Shown in pieces: positions 1 to 6,715 of a stretch of DNA of 13,989 bases (position 1 is the stretch's first letter; each line of letters begins with the position of its first letter). The stretch spans positions 1 to 13,989 of the forward strand of contig DLZA01000279.1 in the NCBI GenBank assembly GCA_003447515.1. Direction: 5' to 3'. A program made the translations under genes and the position numbers. Under the pieces are notes generated by a model that saw only the letters and a list, made by a program, of their open reading frames with translations, was not told the origin of the DNA and searched no databases. Origin of the DNA: Paracoccaceae bacterium. GTDB taxonomy: Bacteria > Pseudomonadota > Alphaproteobacteria > Rhodobacterales > Rhodobacteraceae.

Positions 1-384
1 GTCATGAAATCTTGCCTGCAAACCCTAATTGGCTCGATATTTGGCGCAACATTTGAAGCCGCTGCACTTGCCGCAAAGGCCGGTGTGTCAGGTCAAGCTC
101 TATACGACGTATTTTCGACCTCAGGCGCCAGCTGTGGCGTGGCCAATGGTGCTTTGGAAAACATTATTGATCGCAAATTTGAGGGTACTGGTTCTGGCAT
201 TGGAACCATGCATAAAGACCTGACCATATCACTTAATATGGCCGAAGAATTAGGTGTACCGCTTTTGATGGCGTCAACTGCGATGCAGATTTTTCATCAG
301 GGTAAATCAAAATACCCTGAGGGCGACAATTGGGTTTGTACTCGGGTTATGGAAGAAATCGTCGGCGCCGAACTGCACCGTTGA
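1..384 (+). CDS. NAD(P)-dependent beta-hydroxyacid dehydrogenase, C-terminal part (5'-truncated)
   Basis: The reading frame is open from the first base, so the gene begins upstream of the window. What is visible matches the all-helical C-terminal domain of the 3-hydroxyisobutyrate/tartronate-semialdehyde/threonate dehydrogenase family, which oxidises or reduces beta-hydroxy acids with NAD(P). The Rossmann domain is outside the window. The Lys at bases 7-9 sits where the family's catalytic Lys is expected (the K of K-x-x-N), but the Asn three residues later is Leu here. Further on, the MHKDLTISL segment (bases about 208-234) carries the second conserved family Lys, followed by the usual helix with GVPLLM. 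The ATG at base 4 lies inside the catalytic motif and is not a start. The next gene begins 9 bases after the stop, so the two are probably co-transcribed. The family is clear; the substrate is not. Confidence 0.85.
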   Translation, partial: VMKSCLQTLIGSIFGATFEAAALAAKAGVSGQALYDVFSTSGASCGVANGALENIIDRKFEGTGSGIGTMHKDLTISLNMAEELGVPLLMASTAMQIFHQGKSKYPEGDNWVCTRVMEEIVGAELHR

Positions 385-393
385 AAAGGGAAT

Positions 394-1263
394 ATGACAA
401 TGAAACTAGGCCTAATTTGTGACGGCATCAGTCGCGACCTTGCTCATACCGTCAATGTAATGGATGAATTTGACCTCGAATATGCAGAACTGCAATTTGT
501 AGGAGACAGCGAGGTGGGTGACCACTCGGCTCAGGAAATTAGAGAGATTGACAATTTGTTGCGCGATCGCGGCAAACCGGTAAGCTGCCTTAGCCGTCAC
601 ATTTTTGCTGGTATGACGGTGGCTAATGTGCCTGGAGATGAGCTGCACAAAAAACATATGGATGCGCTGAAACGCGTGATCGACATGGCCCATATCGTTG
701 ACAGCCCGTTGGTGCGGATCATGTCTCCGAAAAAAGAACAAATTCTTTGGGGGTCGAATGGGGCTGAGAAATGGAATGTCGCCCATGGGGCTTGGGACAA
801 GATTCTACCGCTGATTGCCCCGGCCATTGAGGTGATTAAAGATGCAGGGCTGACGCTGGTTGTGGAAACCGGTAATGGCACCATGGTCAATTCCAACTAT
901 ACTGGGCGCAAGCTCATCGATGATCTTGACGCCAAAGGTTCGCTTAAGGTGCTATGGGATCCTGCAAACAATTGCTGGTGCCACGAACGGGCATTCCCGG
1001 CAGGATATGAAGAAGTGAAAGATGGCTATCTGGGCCACGTCCATATTAAAGACGTGCAGGTCGATACACCGCGCGCGACGCTTGAAGTGCGGCGCATGGG
1101 GGAGGGTCAGTTGGCAGACCAGTTCCAGCCCATGGCTGATGCAATGCGCGCCGATGGTTATACCGGCGTGATTTCGTTTGAAAGCGTTTATCACCCTGGA
1201 AATGGTAATTTTGAAGACGGGTTTCGCCAATCTATTGGGCTTTTTAAATCACTCTTTGAATAG
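394..1263 (+). CDS. Sugar phosphate isomerase/epimerase-like TIM-barrel protein (AP endonuclease family 2 fold)
   Basis: A 289-residue protein of the xylose-isomerase-like TIM-barrel superfamily, which includes hydroxypyruvate isomerases, inosose dehydratases, ketose 3-epimerases and 3-dehydroshikimate dehydratases. The expected metal ligands are all visible: Glu158 in VVETGNGT, Asp189 in LWDPANN, His215/His217 in HVHIKD and Glu263 in SFESVYHPG. The R-R-M-G-E-G segment near 233-238 is the usual loop before the last strands. The purine-rich AAAAGGGA at 384-391 is the likely ribosome site. It lies very close to the ATG at 394 and better spaced for the in-frame ATG at 400, so the protein may begin MKLG. 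The gene follows a beta-hydroxyacid dehydrogenase and precedes a LacI regulator, which suggests sugar-acid metabolism. The exact reaction cannot be told from sequence. Confidence 0.85.
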   Translation: MTMKLGLICDGISRDLAHTVNVMDEFDLEYAELQFVGDSEVGDHSAQEIREIDNLLRDRGKPVSCLSRHIFAGMTVANVPGDELHKKHMDALKRVIDMAHIVDSPLVRIMSPKKEQILWGSNGAEKWNVAHGAWDKILPLIAPAIEVIKDAGLTLVVETGNGTMVNSNYTGRKLIDDLDAKGSLKVLWDPANNCWCHERAFPAGYEEVKDGYLGHVHIKDVQVDTPRATLEVRRMGEGQLADQFQPMADAMRADGYTGVISFESVYHPGNGNFEDGFRQSIGLFKSLFE

Positions 1264-1280
1264 ACAGCGTTGATTAGGCC

Positions 1281-2321
1281 GTGATGACTAGAAGACGCCG
1301 TAATAACCGCCTAGAAGATATAGCAAGCCATGCTGGCGTCGGCATAGCCACGGTTGATCGTGTCCTAAACGAGCGCGGTGGCGTAAGCCAAAAAACAGTA
1401 ACAAGGGTTCTAGAGAGCGCAAGGATGCTTGGTGCAAGACGGATCTTACCATCCGAAAGGCGTCGCCACCTTGTGGTTGAGGCGGTATTATCGCGCAGCC
1501 ACTCTGCGTATTACGATCGTCTGAATAAAGCCTTACAGCAAGTGGGCAAGCTTATGGATTTGCCTGTCACTATTTACCGTACGCATATCGATGCCGATAA
1601 ACCCGCGAAGCTTGCCCGCCATCTGGCCGAGGTTGCGGAAAACCGTGATGGGATTATCCTATGTGCCGGGAATTTACCTCAGGTTGCTGAGGCTGTCAGA
1701 ACATTAACAAAACGCACAGTGATAGTTACAATCAGCACTGACATTTCGAACAGCGACCGTCATTGCTATGTCGGGATCGATAATTTTAATGCTGGAAAAT
1801 CAGCAGCAAAAATAAGCGAGTCCATTTGCCGCAAAGGTGGCAAGGTTTTGGTGATAGCGCCCGAAACGCTGGCGCATTCACAAGAGCAGCGGTTTTCTGG
1901 TTTTCGGCAATTCTTTGATGATATTGGGCTATCTGAAAGGTTGATCATTTTTTACCAAGATAAAATTCCAACACTCGCTTTGGCTGATATAGTTCACACA
2001 CTGCATGCTAATGACGACATCAGAGTTCTCTATAGTCCAATTACTAATACATTTCTTGAATTGGTTATAGAAAGTGGTCGCCAAGAATTGGCAATTCGTT
2101 CCACCGCCAAGATTGTACATGATCTCAGCCCGCATTCGGCTGAGTATTTGCGTGATGGTTTGATTGATATAGTGATCGACTCGAACCCACTGCAGCAGGT
2201 ATTTCAGGCGATTGAATTTATTGCAGTGCAATATGGGTATGCTACCAAACTCGCTATGCCGGTTGTAGATTTTCAGCTCTACACGCTGGAAAATCTGCCG
2301 CGCTTTGAATTTCCTTCCTGA
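1281..2321 (+). CDS. LacI-family transcriptional regulator
   Basis: A 346-residue cytoplasmic repressor/activator of the LacI/GalR type. Residues about 11-30 form the helix-turn-helix (LEDIASHAGVGIATVDRVLN), followed by ERGGVSQKTVTRVLESA, a signature of the rhizobial-type branch with the VDRVLN recognition helix. The hinge is degenerate: the usual Y-x-P-N-x-x-A-R is replaced by R-R-I-L-P-S-E-R. From about residue 64 a periplasmic-binding-protein-like effector domain follows, with RDGIILCAG, YVGIDNFNAG and KVLVIAPE as recognisable core strands, as in sugar or sugar-acid sensing members. The start is GTG 1281 or the adjacent ATG 1284; no strong ribosome site separates them. It begins 17 bases after the isomerase-like gene and precedes a gap holding two dyads, so it probably controls the downstream operon and perhaps the transporter. 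That target is inferred. Confidence 0.92.
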   Translation: MMTRRRRNNRLEDIASHAGVGIATVDRVLNERGGVSQKTVTRVLESARMLGARRILPSERRRHLVVEAVLSRSHSAYYDRLNKALQQVGKLMDLPVTIYRTHIDADKPAKLARHLAEVAENRDGIILCAGNLPQVAEAVRTLTKRTVIVTISTDISNSDRHCYVGIDNFNAGKSAAKISESICRKGGKVLVIAPETLAHSQEQRFSGFRQFFDDIGLSERLIIFYQDKIPTLALADIVHTLHANDDIRVLYSPITNTFLELVIESGRQELAIRSTAKIVHDLSPHSAEYLRDGLIDIVIDSNPLQQVFQAIEFIAVQYGYATKLAMPVVDFQLYTLENLPRFEFPS

Positions 2322-2370
2322 CTATGCGACTCGTTTGTTTCAATTGGTTTCTCGCCCAAATGAATAAGGT

Positions 2371-2392
2371 GATTTCACAATTGAGGGAAATC
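2371..2392. promoter_or_regulatory. Dyad-symmetric candidate operator
   Basis: GATTTC (2371-2376) and GAAATC (2387-2392) are perfect inverted arms around a 10-base centre that includes CAATTG; a second CAATTG lies at 2341-2346. The position, between the LacI-type gene and the first gene of the long operon, suits a regulator site. Such short arms also arise by chance in AT-rich DNA. Confidence 0.25.
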
Positions 2393-2433
2393 CATCATTT
2401 ATAGACTTTGCCATCCTTCCTAATTGCTGTTGG

Positions 2434-2446
2434 GTCTTGCCAAGAC
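2434..2446. promoter_or_regulatory. Palindromic candidate LacI-type operator
   Basis: GTCTTG-C-CAAGAC is a perfect 13-base palindrome (6-base arms, one central base), 44 bases before the start of the MhpD-like gene and about 110 bases after the LacI-family gene. LacI-family proteins bind dyads of about this size. The core TCTTGCCAA recurs at 11480-11488 in the gap before the transporter, there without the full dyad. No convincing -35/-10 pair was found to fix its place relative to a promoter. Confidence 0.4.
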
Positions 2447-2479
2447 TGGGCGCAGATAAAGGAATGTTCCTGAAGCTTT

Positions 2480-2484
2480 GGAGG
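2480..2484 (+). promoter_or_regulatory. Ribosome binding site that sets the start of the MhpD-like gene
   Basis: GGAGG ends five bases before ATG 2490. This favours 2490 over the upstream in-frame TTG at 2478, which overlaps the site itself. Confidence 0.8.
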
Positions 2485-2489
2485 ATGAT

Positions 2490-3287
2490 ATGGACAGGGC
2501 GCGCAAAGCTATCCTTGAGCAGCTTGCTGAATTGCTGGCCAGAGCTTGGCCTGAACCCGCCAATAGAGTGCGTCTCGAGCGTGATCTGTTTCCCCATAAC
2601 CGAGATGAGGCCTATCTCGTGCAGGATGGCATGCACCGATTGCTTGACGCAGCTGTTGCCGGCTGGAAAGTTGGTGCCACAAGCCAAAAAATGCGTGAAC
2701 TTGACGGGCATGAAGATGTCATACCCGGACGGATATTTGCATCTCGGACTTTTGTCGGTGCGCGTCATCGCTTGTCCATCGATCAATTTCCACACGCCCG
2801 TGCCGAGACGGAGTTTGCGTTTCGACTACTGGCGTCTCCTGAACTTCGGCAAACCGCATGGACAGCTGAAGAAATGGCCAGCATGATGATTTTGCACCCG
2901 GCAATCGAGCTCATTGGCAACCGTTTTTTTGTCGATGAGGTGAGTAAAGCAGAGAATTCACTTTTGACCATCGCTGATAATGGTGGTGGTATCGGGTTTG
3001 TCTTTGGCGACCCGGTAGCTGATTGGCATGACATAGATTTTCAGAATCATCAGATCAACCTGACGGTGGGGCGTCGTGGTCCGGCTGGCAATTTTCTTGG
3101 CGATATGCGGTGCATTCCGACTCAGGCCGCGGCTGATCTGGTAAATCATCTTGCGAGCCGTGGCGAGGTGCTGGCAGCGGGAGACTTTATTTCAACGGGG
3201 GCGGCAACCGTCCCCCAGACTTTTGCCGTTGGGGATGCGGTAGCCGCGGATTTTGGTGAAATTGGGCGGATTGAGCTGCAATTTTAG
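2490..3287 (+). CDS. 2-keto-4-pentenoate hydratase / oxalocrotonate decarboxylase family protein (MhpD-like)
   Basis: A 265-residue member of the fumarylacetoacetase-fold MhpD/HpcG/DmpE family, metal-dependent enzymes that hydrate 2-oxo-4-enoic acids or decarboxylate related 2-oxo acids. Conserved blocks appear in the family order: GWKVGATS (58-65, with Lys60), PGRIF (79-83), the metal-binding E-x-E at Glu106/Glu108, a third acidic ligand Glu140 in HPAIELIGNRF, the Gly-rich NGGGIGFVFG (164-173) and the C-terminal block ISTGAATVPQTFAVGDAV (234-251). Length is normal for the family. It is the first gene of a ten-gene run and has a good ribosome site. In aromatic meta-cleavage pathways this family acts after a ring-opening dioxygenase. 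No such dioxygenase is visible here, so the physiological substrate is probably another 2-oxo acid or lactone-derived acid. Hydratase versus decarboxylase cannot be decided. Confidence 0.88.
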   Translation: MDRARKAILEQLAELLARAWPEPANRVRLERDLFPHNRDEAYLVQDGMHRLLDAAVAGWKVGATSQKMRELDGHEDVIPGRIFASRTFVGARHRLSIDQFPHARAETEFAFRLLASPELRQTAWTAEEMASMMILHPAIELIGNRFFVDEVSKAENSLLTIADNGGGIGFVFGDPVADWHDIDFQNHQINLTVGRRGPAGNFLGDMRCIPTQAAADLVNHLASRGEVLAAGDFISTGAATVPQTFAVGDAVAADFGEIGRIELQF

Positions 3288-3320
3288 GCAATATTTTTTA
3301 ACAGGAAGGATGCAAATTCG

Positions 3321-3779
3321 ATGATTGATATTTTGGTGATTTTTGGACCAAACCTGAATATGCTTGGTACACGGGAACCGCATATCTACGGCAGCGACAC
3401 GCTGGCTGATATCAAAGCTGAATTGGAAGCGCAGGCAAGCAGGCTTGACCGTGAAATCACAACAGTGCAATCCAATGATGAGGGCGCACTGGTAACAAAA
3501 ATTCAGCGGGCTCGCGGTACGGCGAAGGCGATCTTGTTCAATCTCGCGGCATATACCCACACATCGATTGCCTTGCGTGACGCCCTTGCGATGTTCGATG
3601 GACCCAAGGTTGAGGTGCATCTCTCCAATAATTACCAACGCGAGGCGTTTCGTGAAATCAGTCTGACGGCTCCAGTCAGTAATGGTCTCATCGTTGGCTT
3701 TGGCACAGATTCTTTCCTGCTTGGTCTAAACGCTGTTGATGGTCTCTTGAAAAGGTTGAAGACAATCCCCGTGAAATGA
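3321..3779 (+). CDS. aroQ: Type II 3-dehydroquinate dehydratase homologue (AroQ family)
   Basis: A 152-residue protein of the dodecameric type II dehydroquinase family, which converts 3-dehydroquinate to 3-dehydroshikimate in biosynthesis or in quinate catabolism. The catalytic set is in place: Asn11 and Arg18 in GPNLNMLGTREP, the catalytic Tyr23, Asn74, His80 in YTHTS, His100 in EVHLSN and Arg111. Several normally near-invariant flanking positions differ: QSNHEG reads QSNDEG, NPGAYTHTS reads NLAAYTHTS, and the usual SN-x-H-x-R-E loop has Tyr for His (SNNYQREAF). AGGAAGGA at 3303-3310 is the ribosome site, ten bases before the ATG. It sits inside a catabolic operon and not with other aro genes, so it is more likely a catabolic or divergent paralogue than the biosynthetic enzyme. 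The gene symbol refers to the family. Confidence 0.85.
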   Translation: MIDILVIFGPNLNMLGTREPHIYGSDTLADIKAELEAQASRLDREITTVQSNDEGALVTKIQRARGTAKAILFNLAAYTHTSIALRDALAMFDGPKVEVHLSNNYQREAFREISLTAPVSNGLIVGFGTDSFLLGLNAVDGLLKRLKTIPVK

Positions 3780-3782
3780 AGT

Positions 3783-4745
3783 GTGATGAAGAACAAGAAA
3801 ATGACTGAGTCGATCAAAAATGTGGTGGTAGTGGGCGCAGGTGGTATGGGTGCGCTGTTCGGATCCATTCTTGCCGAGGGTGGACTGGATGTAACTTTGG
3901 TCGATAATGACCGGGAACATGTGGACGCAATCCGGAAAAGTGGACTGCATATTTCAGGCCTTGGTGGTGAGCGCCACCAGCAGATCAGAGCTGAATATGA
4001 TGCTGGCGCAGTTGCAACTGCAGATATTGTTCTATTCCAGTGTAAGGGAACGGCAACCTTTGACGCAGCAAAGGCACTAGCCCATCTGGCTGGTACTGGT
4101 GCGATCTTTGTTAGCTTTCAGAACGGTCTTGGAAATGAGGATATCCTCGCTGCACATTTTGGAATAGAAAATGTGTTTGGCGGTTTGACGTCGATGGCCG
4201 GCGCACGGTTAGGGCCCGGCCATGTGCAAGATTTTGATAGAGTTCCGACCCATTTAGGCGAGTGGAGAGGAGGCCTATCACGACGGGCCAGCAAGATTGC
4301 CGCTACCTTTACTGCTGCTGGTCTAGAAACAAATGCTAGCCCCGATATCAAAACCGACATTTGGAAAAAGCTGTTGGGCAATCTGACGATGAGTGCTGTT
4401 TCCGGCATGACAAATCTGACCAGTACTCAGATCTTGCAACGCGATGATCTGCGTCATGTATGTCATAATGCGCTGGATGAAGCGCTGTCCATCGCCCATT
4501 CACAAGGGGTCATGCTCGACAGGAACGAGGTGGTGAAGGGGCTGGACCTTATGACGGCACCCGGCGGGACCGGTGATAATAAGTCATCACTTTGTCTCGA
4601 TGTGCTGGCAAAACGCCCAAGCGAGGTCGAGTTTATCTATGGAAAACCACTGGAATTGGCAGATCAAGCAGGTTTGGCTGTTCCCACTCTTCGTGCGCTC
4701 TATGGCCTGGTGAAGGGTGTTGAAACACATTACACGGAAAGGTAG
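3783..4745 (+). CDS. Ketopantoate reductase-like NAD(P)H oxidoreductase (PanE/ApbA family)
   Basis: A 320-residue protein with an N-terminal Rossmann fold (VVVVGAGGMGALFG, GxGxxG at 18-23) and the C-terminal helical domain of the PanE family. Recognisable family points are QNGLGN (113-118), the catalytic Lys in WKKLLGN (Lys195 or Lys196), SSL at 268-270 and the Glu-bearing block SEVEFIYG (280-287), equivalent to the T-E-I-D-Y-I-N-G block of E. coli PanE. True PanE makes pantoate from ketopantoate. Paralogues in catabolic operons reduce or oxidise other 2-oxo/2-hydroxy acids, which is likelier here because no other pan gene is nearby. The start could be GTG 3783, ATG 3786 or ATG 3801; the first two begin within seven bases of the preceding stop, and none has a strong ribosome site. 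Confidence 0.85.
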   Translation: MMKNKKMTESIKNVVVVGAGGMGALFGSILAEGGLDVTLVDNDREHVDAIRKSGLHISGLGGERHQQIRAEYDAGAVATADIVLFQCKGTATFDAAKALAHLAGTGAIFVSFQNGLGNEDILAAHFGIENVFGGLTSMAGARLGPGHVQDFDRVPTHLGEWRGGLSRRASKIAATFTAAGLETNASPDIKTDIWKKLLGNLTMSAVSGMTNLTSTQILQRDDLRHVCHNALDEALSIAHSQGVMLDRNEVVKGLDLMTAPGGTGDNKSSLCLDVLAKRPSEVEFIYGKPLELADQAGLAVPTLRALYGLVKGVETHYTER

Positions 4746-4752
4746 GCGGAAG

Positions 4753-5538
4753 ATGTCTTCGCTCAAAGGAAAAACAGCATTCATTTCTGGCGGTTCAAGG
4801 GGTATTGGGCTGGCCATTGCCAGTCAACTTGCCAAACAAGGCGTTAATGTGATGATCGCTTCATCGAGCGAGGATCACCTTTCTGCGGCCATCTCCGCCA
4901 TCAAGACCGCCTCATCAGTGAATATTGAAGGGCACGCAGCAGACCTTAGAACGCTCGCAGGTTGCGAGGCGGCTTTTGATGCGCATGCAAAGAAATTTGA
5001 TGTGTGTGATATCTTTGTTCACAGTGCCGGAGCCACCAAGGGTGGGGTTTTTCCAACCCAGCCTGACGAAGATTTTCTTGATGGGTTTGCTTTGAAATTT
5101 CATGCCGGGGTGCGGTTGTCGCGCTTATTCTGGCCGATGCTGAAAGCGGCTCAGGGTAATATTGTAATGATTGTCGGCGGTGCGGCGCGCACACCGGATA
5201 ATACCTTTATGGTTGGCAGCGCGGTGAATGCGGCCCTAGCCAATTATTCTAAGGCGCTGGCAGGTCAGGGGCTGGTTGATGACGTCAATGTAAACTGGGT
5301 TAGCCCTGGTCAAACTGAGACTGAACGCTTGCAAACCTTGATTGCCACACGTGCAAGACATGAGGGCAAGACCGTCCAGGCGGTGCGTGAGGAGCGGATG
5401 CGCGATGAGGGAATTCGGCGACTGGGCAGGCCTGATGACGTTGCCGCGCTGGTTTGCTTCCTTTGCGGGGAGGAAGCACGTCACATCCACGGCGCGGGGA
5501 TTAGTGTCGACGGCGGCGCAACCAAGGGTTATTTTTGA
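4753..5538 (+). CDS. Short-chain dehydrogenase/reductase-fold protein lacking the catalytic Ser-Tyr-Lys
   Basis: A 261-residue classical SDR by overall pattern: the cofactor loop ISGGSRGIG (11-19), AADLR (62-66) in the adenine-pocket position, HSAG (90-93) in place of NNAG, the VNWVSPGQTET segment (180-190), and a C-terminal VDGGATKGYF. The active site is altered. Where ISS normally lies the protein reads VGG (141-143), and where YxxxK is expected it reads G155-S-A-V-N159, so Ser, Tyr and Lys are all absent. ATG 4753 was chosen over an upstream in-frame ATG at 4717 because the latter lies inside the preceding gene and a purine-rich GGCGGAAG lies just before 4753. SDR relatives with Gly/Asn in these places exist, so this looks like a preserved subfamily and not random decay. 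The reading frame is intact and translationally coupled to the next gene. Function is unknown: it may be a non-reductive enzyme, a partner subunit or a binder. Confidence 0.82.
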   Translation: MSSLKGKTAFISGGSRGIGLAIASQLAKQGVNVMIASSSEDHLSAAISAIKTASSVNIEGHAADLRTLAGCEAAFDAHAKKFDVCDIFVHSAGATKGGVFPTQPDEDFLDGFALKFHAGVRLSRLFWPMLKAAQGNIVMIVGGAARTPDNTFMVGSAVNAALANYSKALAGQGLVDDVNVNWVSPGQTETERLQTLIATRARHEGKTVQAVREERMRDEGIRRLGRPDDVAALVCFLCGEEARHIHGAGISVDGGATKGYF

Positions 5539-6710
5539 TGGATTTAACGCTTAGCGAGGAACAGCGGCTCTTGGTTAGTACGATACGGACTTTTATTCGT
5601 CGCGAGCTCAAGCCACTGGAGCAGGACATTGAAGAAACTGGTATGCTGGCTGATACTGTAGCGGCAGATATCCGCAAGAAATCTCAGCTTCTTGGCCTGT
5701 ACGCTGTCAACATACCCTTGGAATACGGCGGAGGTGGGCTGTCAGTTCTGAATTGGATGATTGCCGAGGAACAGTTTGGACGCACCAGTGATATACTCAT
5801 CAGAAGGGCGTTTGGCAATGTGTATGAAATTCTGCTTGAGGGCAGTGCAGAACAAAAACATTCCTATCTTTTGCCAGCAGTGCGCGGCGAGCGTACATTT
5901 TCTGTAGCTTTCACTGAACCTGAGGCTGGATCAGACGCAGCGGCAATCACCACCCGTGCAACCCGGTCAGATGGCGGCTGGGTGCTAAATGGGGCAAAAC
6001 ACTTTATTTCAGATGGAGAGTATTCTGATTTTTTTGTGGTGACGGCTGTAACTGACTCGACCGCAACGGCGCAAAGAATTTCGACCTTTATCGTTGAAAA
6101 AGGGATGCTGGGATTCAGTGTTGGCCGGGACCAGCCAATGATGGGCCTGCGTGGTACGTCGCACGTCGAAATGCGCTTTGAAGATGTTCATCTCGGGCCC
6201 CAACACTTGCTAGGGCAAGAAGGCCAAGGGCTAAAACTGGCGTATTCGACACTTGGACGGGTGCGGCTTGCTCAGGTGGCCGCCCGTGCCATTGGCAAGG
6301 CGACTATGGTGATGGGTATGAGCCTTGAATATGCGCAGCAACGGCGCCAGTTTGGCTCGGCTATTGGAGATTTTCAGATGATCCAACAGATGCTTGCAGA
6401 CTCGGCGATGGAGATTAACGCATGCCGTCTTGCGCTTTGGCAAATAGCTAGCCGGATCGATGCGGGAGAGGAAATGCGCGGCGGCATTTCGATGTTAAAG
6501 GTTCAAACATCTGAAATGCTTGGCCGGGTAGTTGATCGGGCGGTACAGATTTTTGGTGGTGCTGGCTATTGCCGCGATTTACCGATCGAGCGGTACTTTC
6601 GAGACGCTAGAATTAGTCGGATTTATGACGGCTCATCGGAAATCCATCGTATGGTGCTCGCCAAGCAACTTATGAAGGGCGATGTTTCGCTCTATGATTG
6701 TTACGGGTAG
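5538..6710 (+). CDS. Acyl-CoA dehydrogenase family protein
   Basis: A 390-residue flavoprotein of normal acyl-CoA dehydrogenase length, expected to introduce an alpha,beta double bond into an acyl-CoA and pass electrons to ETF. Visible blocks are the N-terminal helical domain with PLEYGGGGLS (60-69), the FAD/substrate signature VAFTEPEAGSDAA (123-135), the beta domain with WVLNGAKHFIS (148-158) and MMGLRGTSHVEM, then the C-terminal helices with RRQFG (269-273), QIFGGAGY (337-344) and YDGSSEIHR (363-371). The catalytic base of medium-chain-type enzymes is the Glu of YEG; here Asp364 takes that place, a substitution also seen in some ACAD10/11-like branches. The ATG shares its A with the TGA of the preceding SDR gene, with AAGGG at 5525-5529 as ribosome site, so translation is probably coupled. 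The substrate is unknown; a hydroxylated or branched acyl-CoA is possible. Confidence 0.92.
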   Translation: MDLTLSEEQRLLVSTIRTFIRRELKPLEQDIEETGMLADTVAADIRKKSQLLGLYAVNIPLEYGGGGLSVLNWMIAEEQFGRTSDILIRRAFGNVYEILLEGSAEQKHSYLLPAVRGERTFSVAFTEPEAGSDAAAITTRATRSDGGWVLNGAKHFISDGEYSDFFVVTAVTDSTATAQRISTFIVEKGMLGFSVGRDQPMMGLRGTSHVEMRFEDVHLGPQHLLGQEGQGLKLAYSTLGRVRLAQVAARAIGKATMVMGMSLEYAQQRRQFGSAIGDFQMIQQMLADSAMEINACRLALWQIASRIDAGEEMRGGISMLKVQTSEMLGRVVDRAVQIFGGAGYCRDLPIERYFRDARISRIYDGSSEIHRMVLAKQLMKGDVSLYDCYG

Positions 6711-6715
6711 AAGGT

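Noticed and set aside
2340..2795. 151-codon minus-strand frame over the intergenic gap and the MhpD-like gene
   Set aside because: Composition is that of a shadow frame, and most of it overlaps the strongly supported hydratase gene.
2437..2886. 149-codon plus-strand frame overlapping the start of the MhpD-like gene
   Set aside because: Different frame from the hydratase, with no family features; the hydratase has the ribosome site and all conserved motifs.
3259..3299. Possible terminator after the MhpD-like gene (AAATTG/CAATTT arms followed by a T-run at 3294-3299)
   Set aside because: The stem is short, AT-rich and has a 14-base loop; the next gene follows in 33 bases with a good ribosome site.
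3310..3324. Tiny ORF (M-Q-I-R-stop) whose stop overlaps the AroQ start codon
   Set aside because: Its ATG is part of the ribosome binding site region and four codons cannot be distinguished from chance.
3192..3638. 148-codon minus-strand frame over the AroQ homologue
   Set aside because: Antisense shadow without recognisable protein features.
4717..4752. Upstream ATG 4717 as the start of the first SDR gene
   Set aside because: It would add 12 Arg/Lys-rich residues overlapping the previous gene; ATG 4753 has a ribosome site and matches the usual SDR N-terminus.
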